Assembly: GCA_029556545.1 (NCBI GenBank)
Contig: JAKQEQ010000131.1
Coordinates: 1 to 61,632 of the forward strand
Direction: 5' to 3'
DNA length: 61,632 nt
Origin: Candidatus Hydrogenedentota bacterium
Lineage (GTDB): Bacteria; Hydrogenedentota; Hydrogenedentia; Hydrogenedentales; JAGMZX01
In this document: in pieces, positions 52,912 to 61,300 of the stretch
Numbering within the stretch: position 1 is the stretch's first letter
Layout: every line of letters begins with the position of its first letter
Notes under the pieces: generated by a model
The model's database searches: none
What the model was told of the DNA's origin: nothing
The model's input: the letters and a program-made list of their open reading frames with translations, nothing else
Made by a program: the position numbers and the translations under genes

Positions 52912-52942
52912 CTCCTGATTGATCCGGCGCGATGCGCCGCGT

Positions 52943-53245
52943 CTATACTTCGTGCATATGCAGCATATTGAGCCTTGCCTTGATGGCGGCCTTCAATTGC
53001 AGCAATATGGGATCATCGATGCCCTCGAAACGCTCTTCGAGCGCCTGCAGGCGGTTCTGAATTTCCGGCGCCTTGTCCTCCACCCCTTCGATGACCACCG
53101 CGGTGATGCCCGCGTTGCGCAGGCGCTCGATGGCAATCTCCGTCAGACAAAACCCCGGAGGACACAGCACCGCGCCGCTCGCGTTGATGACCGCTTTGGC
53201 GACAGTTTGCCCTGGGCGAAGTTGTGTGATGTCGACGAGTTCCAA
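52943..53245 (-). CDS. Small conserved protein heading the HDOD/GGDEF operon
   Basis: A 100-residue protein (ELVDITQLRPGQTVAKAV, LCPPGFCLTEIAIERLRNAG). It resembles the short beta-rich domain often found N-terminal to HD-GYP or next to HDOD proteins, where VDxxQLRPGM and LLPxGxxLT are typical, so a regulatory partner role is inferred. I chose the TTG at 53245 because GGAGG lies seven bases upstream and the product then starts exactly at the family motif; a longer frame starts at 53296. The C-terminal half is helical (EIQNRLQALEERFEG). Confidence 0.72.
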   Translation of the reverse strand: MELVDITQLRPGQTVAKAVINASGAVLCPPGFCLTEIAIERLRNAGITAVVIEGVEDKAPEIQNRLQALEERFEGIDDPILLQLKAAIKARLNMLHMHEV

Positions 53246-53449
53246 AAGGCTGCCTCCATACCCGCCGCAGGCTATTGTAATGGAGGCGAAGGGCAAGTTT
53301 CAAAGACGAGACGAGATCGCGCCGCCGCCACAGTCTGTGAACGTGATCACCGTGCCGGCCACGTCGTCGAGGCCGGGCGGCTTTTAATGGGACTCAAATA
53401 GAATACTAGTACGCATGACCACATTGCATCCGGTTTATTCTTCCCCGGG

Positions 53450-54193
53450 CTAAGGACGGGGCTCGCCTCCGCCTGCTATCTCCCTGATTACGAGTCCGGC
53501 TGCCGTCAGGCCCATGATCGCGGGCATATACGAAATGCTGCCTTGCGCCCACCGTTTGCGCCGCGCGTCCGGTTCGTCGGTCTTCCGGCAGGTCTTCCGG
53601 TTATCGCCGGAATAGACGCACAGGATGCCGCTCGTGATCCCTCGCGCACGCAGCCGTAATCGCACCGCCTTCGCCAAAGGGCAATCGCGCGTTCGGCTGA
53701 GGTCTCCGACCTTTATGCCGAGAGGGTCCAGCTTGTTTGCCGCGCCCATGCAACTTACGACGCGTAGCCCCCGTTGATGCGCCGCCGCCAGAAGCGCCAC
53801 CTTGGCCCGCACGGTGTCAATCGCGTCGATCACGTGGCTCATGCCGCCGTCGAGAAGGGCGCCGACCGTTTCCTCGTCCACGAAGTCGCGCGCCTCGATA
53901 ATTGCCGCTTCGGGATTGATGTCGCGCAGCCGCGCCGCCGCCGTGATCGTCTTCGGCTGCCCGACGGTGCTCCGCAAGGCGAATAATTGCCGGTTGAGGT
54001 TCGATGCTGAAATCTGGTCGAAATCGGCGAGGGTCAAGCGGCCAATCCCCGCGCGCGCCAACGCCTCAGCGGCATACGACCCCACGCCGCCGAGCCCGAC
54101 AACCGCGACGTGCGCCTGGCGCAGCCGTGCCATGCCGTCCGGCCCCACCAGTAACTCGGTGCGGCTGTACCAGGTCTCGTCTTCAGCGTGCAT
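53450..54193 (-). CDS. tcdA: tRNA threonylcarbamoyladenosine dehydratase
   Basis: A 247-residue E1-like enzyme that dehydrates t6A37 in tRNA to the cyclic ct6A form using ATP. The family signature is clear: the adenylation loop VAVVGLGGVGSYAAEALARAGIG, DFDQISASNLNRQLFAL, the later VIDAIDTVRAKVALLAAA and SCMGAANKLDP, then ILCVYSGDNRKT. The length is normal for TcdA (CsdL/YgdL). It does not obviously belong to the signalling operon; 204 bases separate it from the next gene. The ATG at 54193 begins MHAEDETWYSRTELLVG. Confidence 0.94.
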   Translation of the reverse strand: MHAEDETWYSRTELLVGPDGMARLRQAHVAVVGLGGVGSYAAEALARAGIGRLTLADFDQISASNLNRQLFALRSTVGQPKTITAAARLRDINPEAAIIEARDFVDEETVGALLDGGMSHVIDAIDTVRAKVALLAAAHQRGLRVVSCMGAANKLDPLGIKVGDLSRTRDCPLAKAVRLRLRARGITSGILCVYSGDNRKTCRKTDEPDARRKRWAQGSISYMPAIMGLTAAGLVIREIAGGGEPRP

Positions 54194-54233
54194 GCGCGGG
54201 TGTTACCTTGACCGGCCGGGTTGTAGGGACGAT

Positions 54234-54278
54234 ATGGACGGGATGGACCGAATGGACGATACGGACGGCGCGGACGGG
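54234..54278. repeat. Period-9 tandem repeat (five units)
   Basis: ATGGACGGG, ATGGACCGA, ATGGACGAT, ACGGACGGC and GCGGACGGG. Same family as at 49655 (plus orientation) and 10029 (minus orientation). It lies between tatD and tcdA. Confidence 0.75.
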
Positions 54279-54332
54279 CGCCGCGGCAGAGTAATGGCGC
54301 GCGCCGCCGTCGCGCCGTCCTGTGGACCGCAC

Positions 54333-55121
54333 TTACGGTGTGGCATGGTCTACCTCCGGAAAGCCGAACAGTCGGTACGCATTATCCGTGGTGCGCGCCG
54401 CGATTTCCTCCTCGGGCAACCCAAGGATGGCCGCGGCCCCCGCGAGATTATGCAGGATATTCGCGGGGACGTTCGGTCCTTCCCGCGCCTGCACCGGCGG
54501 CAGGTCCGGACTGTCGGTTTCGAGCAGGAAATGGCCGGGGTATATGCGATCGAGCACCGCCACCCGCTTGCGGCTCGGCTTGTACGTCAAGGCTCCGCCC
54601 ATCGAGAAGCGAATGCCGTGGTCCATGAGCGCCTCGGCGATCTCGACGCTGCCGGAGAACGCATGGACCAAACCGCCGCGCGCGGGCGCGCCGACCTGAT
54701 TGAGAATGCGGATCAGTTCGTTGAACGCGCCCCGGCAATGCAACACCACCGGCAGGTCGTTTTCCTTGGCAATGCTCAACTGCTCCGTGAACATGCGCTC
54801 CTGCAACGCCATCGGCGGCGTCTCGATCTTCGCGTCCAGGCCGATCTCGCCGATGGCCGACGCGCCCGCGGCGCGCGCCCCGCGCAGCGCGTCGAGAAGT
54901 TCAAAGTGCCGCGCCTCGGCGTACCAGGGGTGCACCCCCCACGCAAACGCCACCTCGGGATAGTAGCGGCCCAATGCCCGCGAAACGGGCCACTGCTCGG
55001 GCGTCACCGACGCGGTGACCAGCTTAACGACGCCGGCGGCGCGCGCCTCTGCGAGCAGGGCGTCCAATTGTCCGCGGAACTCCTCCGCTTCAAGATGGCA
55101 ATGTGCATCCACCAACCGCAT
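54333..55121 (-). CDS. tatD: TatD-family hydrolase
   Basis: A 262-residue metal-dependent hydrolase with a TIM barrel, related to TatD/YcfH nucleases that act as 3'-5' exonucleases in DNA repair or quality control. Signatures are MRLVDAHCHLEAEEF, AFAWGVHPWYA, AIGEIGLDAK, PVVLHCRGAF, VHAFSGSVEIAE and FLLETDSPDLPP, so the metal ligands are present. The ATG at 55121 gives the family start directly; the frame continues upstream only because a period-6 repeat encodes Thr/Ser/Asn. The closest family members (TatD or YcfH) cannot be distinguished by eye, so the symbol stands for the family. Confidence 0.9.
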   Translation of the reverse strand: MRLVDAHCHLEAEEFRGQLDALLAEARAAGVVKLVTASVTPEQWPVSRALGRYYPEVAFAWGVHPWYAEARHFELLDALRGARAAGASAIGEIGLDAKIETPPMALQERMFTEQLSIAKENDLPVVLHCRGAFNELIRILNQVGAPARGGLVHAFSGSVEIAEALMDHGIRFSMGGALTYKPSRKRVAVLDRIYPGHFLLETDSPDLPPVQAREGPNVPANILHNLAGAAAILGLPEEEIAARTTDNAYRLFGFPEVDHATP

Positions 55122-55125
55122 GTCG

Positions 55126-55185
55126 TTCGTATTCGTACTCGTACTCGTGATCGTACCCGTAATCATGCCCGTAATCGTACTCGCG
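55126..55185. repeat. Period-6 tandem repeat (ten units)
   Basis: Ten 6-base units (TTCGTA, CTCGTA, ATCGTA, CCCGTA and variants) directly upstream of the tatD start codon. Related to the array at 23729-23758. Confidence 0.75.
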
Positions 55186-55321
55186 CATCCCCCGCTCCCC
55201 GAAGGAGTAGGTTAAAGAATCATGGTCGAGATGCCCCGCGCGTCGAGAATCGTTATGATTGCGGCCAATCGCGGCGGCGGGAGCGGCGAGCGACAGACGG
55301 ACTGACGGGAGCAGACACAGC

Positions 55322-56674
55322 GTGGCGACAGCCTTATTCATTGCGCCGATAGCCTTCTATCTCTGCGCGGTGGCGGTGGTCACAGCGACCGCCCGCAGCC
55401 GTTCCGACGATGGCGACTATTTCTTCGCCGCGCGGAGTCTGCGCACGTTGCAGGCGTTCCTCTCCGTGGTTTCGTCTGAGACGTCGGTGGCGACGACGGT
55501 GGTCTTTCCGGCAGCGGGACTCGCGGGCGGCTACACGCTGGTCTGGCTGCTTGCGGGCTACATCGTGGGGCGCACGGTGGTGGCGCTGTTCTATCTGCGG
55601 ACCCTGTACGAGTCGTCGCGGCTGACCATCTACCAGACCATGAGCGGACATCATCGCGTGCTCGAGTCGGCCTACCTCGTGGCGAAGTACCTCTCGGGCG
55701 GCGCGCGCTATTTCATCGGCGGCTACGCTCTGAGTCAACTGTTGGGCGGGCCGGTATTGCTGTGGGTGGTGGTGACGGCGTGTATCGTCGCGGCCTATAG
55801 TTTGACCGGCGGTCTGCGCGCGGTGGTCATGATGGACCAGGTACAGAGCGTGCTGATCGTGGGCGCGGGGGCGTTTCTATGCGTGTATCTTATCGGGCGC
55901 GTGCCGGAAGGCGCCGTTGTGGCGCCCGCATTCTTCGACTGGGACGCGACGAGGTACACCTTTTCGCCTGTCCTCTTCCTGGGCGGGGTCGTGCTCTCGA
56001 TCGGGTCCCACGGCGCGGACCAGGACCTCCTGCTCCGTATTTTGTCCACGCGCAGCCTGCGCGAGGCGCAACGGTCCCTGATTCTGTCCGGCTTCGGCGC
56101 GGCGGCGCTCATTTCGCTGTACCTGAGCATCGGATTCCTGCTTCGCTTCCAGGGCGTCGACGGGCTCGATGCGAAGTCGCCGCTGGCCGATTTCGTGATT
56201 CGCGGGAACCTGCCGTTGCTCAAGGGGGTCTTTCTCGTGCTGCTCGCCGCGGCGGCCATGTCGTCGCTCGATTCGACCATCCATTCGACCGGCGCGGTCT
56301 GGAAATCGCTGATGCGCTCGACAGCGGCGGGCCGATGGTGGTCCGCGTGGTCGCTGTGCATCATGATCGGCTTCGCGGCGCTGTTTACGTCCCTTCAGCA
56401 TCGCCACCCGGACTTCCTCTCGCTGTGCATGGGGTCGATGAATTACGTGAACGGCGGCCTCATCGGCATCTTCACCGTTTTTACCTTCTTCCGGCGCTGG
56501 TTGACGGGGCGCGGCGTTGTGTCGGGGCTCGTTGTCGGGTTTGTCATCACGGCGGTCTGCGAATGGGCGTTCGCGGCGCCCGCGCCGTGGACCTACACCG
56601 TCCTGCTGGCGTCGGCGGGCGCGTTCACGGCGTGCATGCTGGCGAAATTGACGGAGGCGGACACCGCGTACTGA
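55322..56674 (+). CDS. Sodium:solute symporter family protein
   Basis: A 450-residue inner-membrane protein of the SSF (SLC5-like) family, importing a solute with Na+. About eleven to thirteen helices are visible. Family traits include DGDYFFAARSLRTLQAFLSVVSSETSVATTVVFPA at the start in pieces, YSLTGGLRAVVMMDQVQSVLIV, the motif SIGSHGADQDLLLRIL and LAAAAMSSLDSTIHS. The start is GTG 55322 with GGAG 11 bases upstream. It leads a plus-strand group with an aldolase and two dehydrogenases, so it probably imports the polyol or sugar they degrade; that is an inference. Confidence 0.85.
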   Translation: MATALFIAPIAFYLCAVAVVTATARSRSDDGDYFFAARSLRTLQAFLSVVSSETSVATTVVFPAAGLAGGYTLVWLLAGYIVGRTVVALFYLRTLYESSRLTIYQTMSGHHRVLESAYLVAKYLSGGARYFIGGYALSQLLGGPVLLWVVVTACIVAAYSLTGGLRAVVMMDQVQSVLIVGAGAFLCVYLIGRVPEGAVVAPAFFDWDATRYTFSPVLFLGGVVLSIGSHGADQDLLLRILSTRSLREAQRSLILSGFGAAALISLYLSIGFLLRFQGVDGLDAKSPLADFVIRGNLPLLKGVFLVLLAAAAMSSLDSTIHSTGAVWKSLMRSTAAGRWWSAWSLCIMIGFAALFTSLQHRHPDFLSLCMGSMNYVNGGLIGIFTVFTFFRRWLTGRGVVSGLVVGFVITAVCEWAFAAPAPWTYTVLLASAGAFTACMLAKLTEADTAY

Positions 56675-56800
56675 CCGTCCGCACGGCCCCTGTCCGGGCT
56701 TCTGAATCCCGCGTCTTCGCTTTGCTATAATCGGCTTTCCGCTCCAGACCGCAAGAGGCGGGGCGGAGTACCCGAACGCCTGTATGAGAGGGAGTCGCGG

Positions 56801-57559
56801 ATGAACGACGTGCTGCGGGAACTTGTTGGGATGTCGCGTTACCTGGGCGATCCGAGCCACCCATACGCCATCCTGGGCGAAGGCAACACCTCGGCCCGTG
56901 TGGATGAGGACACCTTCTACGTGAAGGCATCGGGCACGACGCTGGCCAACATCGCCGAAGGCGATTTTCTGCCCGTGTCCATCAGCCGGGTGACCGCGAT
57001 TCTGGATGATCCGAATGCGGGCGACGCGGACGTGGCGCGTGTGCTGCGCGAGGCTCTCGTGGACCGGGACGAAACGCGCAAGCCCTCGGTCGAGACGATG
57101 CTGCACGCGCTGCTCCTGCGGTACCCCGAATACCGGTTCATCGGCCACACGCATCCCGAGGCGACCAATGCCTTGCTGTGTTCCGTCCGCGCCGCCGAGG
57201 CTGTGGCGGGCCGGCTGTGTCCCGACCACATTGTCGTGATGGGCCACAAGTCGGTCTTCGTGCCCTACGTCGACCCGGGACTTGTCCTCGCGCGCGAGGT
57301 ACGCAGCCGCGTCGAGCAGTTCATCGACGAGGAAGGCGTGCTGCCCAAGTGTATTCTGCTTCAGAACCACGGGCTGATCGCCCTCGGCGACAAGCCGGCG
57401 GCGGTTACCGGCGTCACGGACATGGCGGAAAAGATGTCGCGGGTGCTCTTGGGCGCGTATGCGGCGGGCGGTCCGCGTTTCATGAGCGCGGAAGACGTCG
57501 AGCGCATCCACACGCGCCCGGATGAGCATTACCGGCAGAAACAACTGGCGAATCGATGA
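56801..57559 (+). CDS. Class II aldolase/adducin-type protein
   Basis: A 252-residue cytoplasmic metal-dependent protein of the L-fuculose/L-rhamnulose-1-phosphate aldolase superfamily. It shows ILGEGNTSARVDEDTFYVKASG, the Zn-ligand motif FIGHTHPEATNALLC, and the third ligand in LLQNHGLIALG. These cleave or epimerise ketose phosphates at the C3-C4 bond. The ATG at 56801 has GAGAGGGAG a few bases upstream. It follows a symporter gene by 126 bases and precedes two dehydrogenases. The substrate is not readable; fuculose, rhamnulose or ribulose phosphates are the usual candidates. Confidence 0.9.
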   Translation: MNDVLRELVGMSRYLGDPSHPYAILGEGNTSARVDEDTFYVKASGTTLANIAEGDFLPVSISRVTAILDDPNAGDADVARVLREALVDRDETRKPSVETMLHALLLRYPEYRFIGHTHPEATNALLCSVRAAEAVAGRLCPDHIVVMGHKSVFVPYVDPGLVLAREVRSRVEQFIDEEGVLPKCILLQNHGLIALGDKPAAVTGVTDMAEKMSRVLLGAYAAGGPRFMSAEDVERIHTRPDEHYRQKQLANR

Positions 57560-57576
57560 CCAAGGAGCGGGGGCAT

Positions 57577-57620
57577 CGCGTCCCCGATAATGTGGGGCGG
57601 GACGCTCCACCTCCTATAGG
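57577..57620 (+). repeat. GATAATGT...CTCCTATA dispersed element, copy 2
   Basis: Between the aldolase and dehydrogenase genes. It carries GATAATGT, GGGACGC and CCACCTCCTATAGG, matching copy 1 (23882-23917, opposite strand) except at a few positions. It lies just before the Shine-Dalgarno sequence of the next gene and could affect its expression. Confidence 0.7.
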
Positions 57621-57633
57621 AAAGGAATGTCTT

Positions 57634-59256
57634 GTGTCTAAACTCGAATCGCACAGAACGGGCCGCGTGCCGTTGCCCGCCCAATACCGCGCCTGGCAGG
57701 TGTTCGGGGCCGGCCTCGAAAACGTGGGCCGGGACGGCAAGCCGGTCACGCTCGAATTGCGGCCGCCCGCGGACAACGAGGTCCTGCTGCGCGTGGATGC
57801 GCTCGGCTTGTGTCTCTCGGACATGAAGATCATCGCGCAGGGGGGGAATCATCCCCGGCTGCGGGGGCGCGATTTGGCCACGGACCCGACGGTGCTCGGG
57901 CATGAGTGCGCGGCCACGGTGGTCAAAGTGGGCCGTCAATGGCAAGACACGTTCAAGCCGGGCGACCGCTACATCGTCCAGGCGGACATCTACTACAAGG
58001 GCGTGGGCTTCGCTTTCGGCTACATGATCCCCGGCGGCCTCGCGGAGTACACGTATCTCGATGAGCGCGCCCTTGCGGGCGACGAGGGCTGCTACCTGCT
58101 GCCCGTCCGCCCGGAAACCGGGTACAGCCAGTCCGCGCTCGCGGAGCCGTGGGCCTGCGTCGAGATGTCGTACTGCCTCGAAGAGCGGCTCGAACCGCAC
58201 GGCGACGCGCCGCTCGTCGTTGTCGAATCGCTCGATGAATCGTGTCTGGCCCGGTTCCCGCAAGCCGTTCATCTGCGGCACGACCTGGCCGGGCTGGACG
58301 CACTCGGCGACCGCGTTTTCGCCGACATCATCGTGCGCCATCCGACGCCGGAGATTGTGAACGCGCTTGCGAAGCGCCTCAACAAGAACGGGAACTTGTG
58401 GCTCGTCGGGAAACCTGGCGCGGCCGGTCCGGTAACGCTCGACGTCGGCGGCATTCATTATGAAAACAAGCGATTCTTCGGCGGCGGCGAGAATCTCGCG
58501 GAGGTCGCCGAGGCCAACCGGCGAAACGACCTGCTGCCCGGCGGCAGGGCCCTCTTCATCGGCGCGGGCGGCCCGATGGGCCAGATGCACGTACAGCGCG
58601 CCATCGAAAAGACCGACGGTCCCGCTCTCGCCGTCGTCACCGACCTTGACCGGGGAAGGCTCGACCATATCGTACACCGGTTCGGCGGCCTCGCCCAGAC
58701 CAGAGGCATAGACCTGGTCACTTTGGCCGCAACGGAGTTCGCCGCGCCGCAGGCCATGAATGACTGCATCCGCGAACTCGCGCCCGGCGGCTACAACGAC
58801 ATCGTGGTTCTTGCGCCGGTGCCCGCCCTGGTCGAGCAGGCCGTGACCATGGCCGCGGATAACGCCTTCGTGAACCTCTTCGCGGGACTGGGTATCGGCA
58901 CGCCAGCGAAGATTCCGCTCGAAGCGCTCTGTCGCGGCGTGAAACTCATCGGGTGCAGCGGCAGCCGCATCCGCGACCTGCGCAAGGTGCTGCAACTGGT
59001 CGAGGGGGGCGAACTCGACACGAACCGGAGCGTGGCGGCCATCGGGGGGCTCGATGCGGCGCATGACGGGTTGCAGGCGGTGAAGGACGCACGCTTTCCG
59101 GGAAAAACCGTCATATACACACAAATACCGACGTTTCCGCTCACGCCTTTGGAAAAGCTGGCCGATGCGCTGCCCGAGGTCGCCGCGAAGCTCAGTCCCG
59201 AGGGGGCGTGGACCAAAGAGGCGGAAGAGGCCCTGCTGGAGCACTATTTGCCATGA
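57634..59256 (+). CDS. Zinc-binding alcohol dehydrogenase family protein
   Basis: A 540-residue medium-chain dehydrogenase, longer than the usual 350. The catalytic domain has VDALGLCLSDMKIIAQGG (Cys metal ligand), VLGHECAATVVKVG and the substrate-side IPGGLAEYTYLDERALAGDEG and ALAEPWACVEMSYC. A Rossmann half follows (ALFIGAGGPMGQMHVQRAI, VVTDLDRGRL). The extra length is an insert of about 150 residues between the two. Such long forms occur beside sorbitol-type SDRs in polyol loci of gut and marine bacteria. The start is GTG 57634 with AAAGGA eight bases upstream. The gene ends by overlapping the SDR start by four bases (ATGA), so the two are translationally coupled. Confidence 0.85.
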   Translation: MSKLESHRTGRVPLPAQYRAWQVFGAGLENVGRDGKPVTLELRPPADNEVLLRVDALGLCLSDMKIIAQGGNHPRLRGRDLATDPTVLGHECAATVVKVGRQWQDTFKPGDRYIVQADIYYKGVGFAFGYMIPGGLAEYTYLDERALAGDEGCYLLPVRPETGYSQSALAEPWACVEMSYCLEERLEPHGDAPLVVVESLDESCLARFPQAVHLRHDLAGLDALGDRVFADIIVRHPTPEIVNALAKRLNKNGNLWLVGKPGAAGPVTLDVGGIHYENKRFFGGGENLAEVAEANRRNDLLPGGRALFIGAGGPMGQMHVQRAIEKTDGPALAVVTDLDRGRLDHIVHRFGGLAQTRGIDLVTLAATEFAAPQAMNDCIRELAPGGYNDIVVLAPVPALVEQAVTMAADNAFVNLFAGLGIGTPAKIPLEALCRGVKLIGCSGSRIRDLRKVLQLVEGGELDTNRSVAAIGGLDAAHDGLQAVKDARFPGKTVIYTQIPTFPLTPLEKLADALPEVAAKLSPEGAWTKEAEEALLEHYLP

Positions 59257-60041
59257 AACGCCTGGAAGGGAAGAAAGCGATTGTCACTGGCGCCGCCCAG
59301 GGGCTCGGCGCGGCCATTCTGGAGCGCCTTGCGGAGGAAGGCTGCGACGTGGCGGCGTGGGATATCCACCTCGAACAGGTGCTAAGCACCACGGCGGCTG
59401 TCGACCGGAAGACCAGCCGGCGCGTCAAGGGCTTGCAGGTGGACGTGACCGACGCGGCGGCGGTGCGCGGGGCGGTGGAGGAATCCGTGGCGTTTCTGGG
59501 CGGCCTGGACGTGATGGTCTGCAACGCGGGCATCCTCATCGCGGGGGATTCGCTTGAATTCGACGCGGGGCAGTGGCGGAAGGTGATCGACGTCAATCTG
59601 ACGGGCTACTTCCTGTGCGCGCGCGAGGCGGCGCGCGCGATGGTGGCGCGGGGCGGCGGATCGATCATCCAGATCAACTCGAAGTCGGGGAAGAAGGGGA
59701 GTTTCAAGAACAGCGCATATGCGGCGTCGAAATTCGGCGGCATCGGGGTCACGCAAAGCCTCGCGCTCGAATTCGCCGAGCAGGGCGTTCGCGTCAACGC
59801 GGTGTGTCCCGGCAATCTTCTCGATTCGCCGTTGTGGACGGAGAGCCTATTCAAGCAATACGCGCGGACCCAGGGGATTACCGAAGCGGAGGTGCGGAAG
59901 AAATACATCGACCAGGTGCCGATGAAGCGGCCCTGCGCCTACCGCGACGTGACGAATGTCGTCGTCTTTCTAGCGTCGGACGAATCCGACTACATGACAG
60001 GGCAGGCCATCAATGTTACCGGCGGTCAGGAAATGCGGTAG
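59253..60041 (+). CDS. Sorbitol-6-phosphate-dehydrogenase-like SDR
   Basis: A 262-residue short-chain dehydrogenase. The cofactor motif is VTGAAQGLGAAI, the catalytic pair is Tyr156 and Lys160 (SAYAASKFGG), and the region INSKSGKKGSFKNSAYAASK, followed by VNAVCPGNLLDSPLW, KKYIDQVPMKRPCAYRDV and GQAINVTGGQEMR, closely follows SrlD (sorbitol-6-phosphate 2-dehydrogenase). It would interconvert a polyol (phosphate) and a ketose (phosphate) with NAD(P). The four-base overlap with the alcohol dehydrogenase and the upstream aldolase and symporter support a catabolic operon. No PTS component is in view, so the free polyol rather than its phosphate may be the substrate. Confidence 0.88.
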   Translation: MKRLEGKKAIVTGAAQGLGAAILERLAEEGCDVAAWDIHLEQVLSTTAAVDRKTSRRVKGLQVDVTDAAAVRGAVEESVAFLGGLDVMVCNAGILIAGDSLEFDAGQWRKVIDVNLTGYFLCAREAARAMVARGGGSIIQINSKSGKKGSFKNSAYAASKFGGIGVTQSLALEFAEQGVRVNAVCPGNLLDSPLWTESLFKQYARTQGITEAEVRKKYIDQVPMKRPCAYRDVTNVVVFLASDESDYMTGQAINVTGGQEMR

Positions 60042-60122
60042 CGTGCCGCCTCTGCGCACCGACTCTGGAGTGCGCGTCACCGCGCCATGACGTTGTGGTC
60101 TGCGGCCTGCCCCGGAATTCCC

Positions 60123-61220
60123 TTACCGCTTGAGGATGCCGCCGCGGTCTTTGCTCAAGTGGACGCCCTGAAGCGTCATTTCGAGTTCATCCGGGTTGTC
60201 GGAGTTCCACATGGCCTCCTCCTTCGTGATCAGCTTCTGCTTGATCAGGCCCGCGAGGCTCATGTTGAAGGTCTGCATGCCGTCCGCCGCACCCGAGGCC
60301 AGCGCCACGGGTATCTGGCGCATATTGCCCTCGCGGATGAGCGCGGCGATGCCGGGGTTGTTGATCATGACTTCAACGGCGGGGATACGCCCCTTGCCGG
60401 AAGCCGCTTGCAGCAGGCGTTGCGCGATCGACGCCCGCAGTTGGAGCGACAACTGCGAACTTATCTGGGGTTGCTGATTCGACGGGAACATGTCGAGGAT
60501 GCGGTCCATCGTCATCATGGCGTTGGTCGTGTGCAGCGTGCTGAAGACGAGGTGACCCGTTTCCGCCGCCGAGATTGCGGCCTGGAATGTTTCTGCGTCG
60601 CGCATTTCGCCGACGAGGATAACGTCGGGGTCCTCGCGCATGGCGGCGCGCAACGCCACGTGGAAGTCCTTCGTGTCGATGGATATCTCGCGCTGCGTGA
60701 TGATGCTCTTCTTGTTCGTGTGCAGGAACTCGATCGGGTCCTCGAGCGTCACGATGTGTAGCCGCTTCCGCTGATTGATCCAATCGATGAGCGAGGCGAG
60801 CGTCGTCGATTTGCCGCTGCCGGTGGTGCCGGTGATCAGTACGAGGCCGCGCGGCAGGTTCGCGATCTTTTCCATGACCGGCGGCAGGTGCAGGCTCTCG
60901 AAGTCGAGTATCTTCCCGCGCACGTGCCGCATCACAATCCCCACGGAACCGCGCTGTCGCAGCACGTTCACGCGGAACCGCCCGAGCCCTGAAAGCCCCA
61001 AGGCCAGGTCGGCGTCGCCCGTGCGAAGGAACTGATCCTTCTGGCGATCGTCCATGATCTCGTCGAGGTACTGCAACGTATCCTGCGGCGTAAGCGACTC
61101 GGTGTCGATGAAGCGGATTTCGCCGTCAATGCGCACCGCCGGCGGACTGCCGACGGTCAGATGCGCGTCGGATGCGCCGTTCTGCACGGCATAGGCGAGA
61201 ATCTTCTTGAGCGTGATCAT
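60123..61220 (-). CDS. pilT: Type IV pilus retraction ATPase PilT
   Basis: A 365-residue hexameric ATPase that powers pilus retraction, twitching and DNA uptake at the inner membrane. It has the N-terminal PAS-like part (ILAYAVQNGASDAHLTVGSPP), the Walker A GTTGSGKSTTLA, the Asp box VTLEDPIEFLH, the Walker B region MREDPDVILVGEMRD, the His box ETGHLVFSTLHTTNA and the late motif IAALIREGN, a form of PilT's AIRNLIRE. PilT usually runs at about 345-365 residues. It stands alone here on the minus strand, and other pilus genes are outside the window. The signalling operon at 51-53 kb might influence it, which is speculation. Confidence 0.96.
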   Translation of the reverse strand: MITLKKILAYAVQNGASDAHLTVGSPPAVRIDGEIRFIDTESLTPQDTLQYLDEIMDDRQKDQFLRTGDADLALGLSGLGRFRVNVLRQRGSVGIVMRHVRGKILDFESLHLPPVMEKIANLPRGLVLITGTTGSGKSTTLASLIDWINQRKRLHIVTLEDPIEFLHTNKKSIITQREISIDTKDFHVALRAAMREDPDVILVGEMRDAETFQAAISAAETGHLVFSTLHTTNAMMTMDRILDMFPSNQQPQISSQLSLQLRASIAQRLLQAASGKGRIPAVEVMINNPGIAALIREGNMRQIPVALASGAADGMQTFNMSLAGLIKQKLITKEEAMWNSDNPDELEMTLQGVHLSKDRGGILKR

Positions 61221-61300
61221 GGCCCGTGTCTCCCGCTTTCGCTCCTTCGATTCGGCGGCATTAGTATAGCAGAGGCGGGCATTTCCCGCGCGCCTACGAA

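Noticed and set aside
53355-53383. CCGGCC...GGCCGG hairpin followed by CTTTT as a terminator
   Set aside because: No plus-strand gene ends nearby, and on the minus strand it lies upstream of the signalling operon, so a terminator role has no transcript to end.
55877-59244. Long minus-strand open frames over the symporter, aldolase and dehydrogenase genes
   Set aside because: Antisense shadows of well-supported genes, with no family resemblance of their own.
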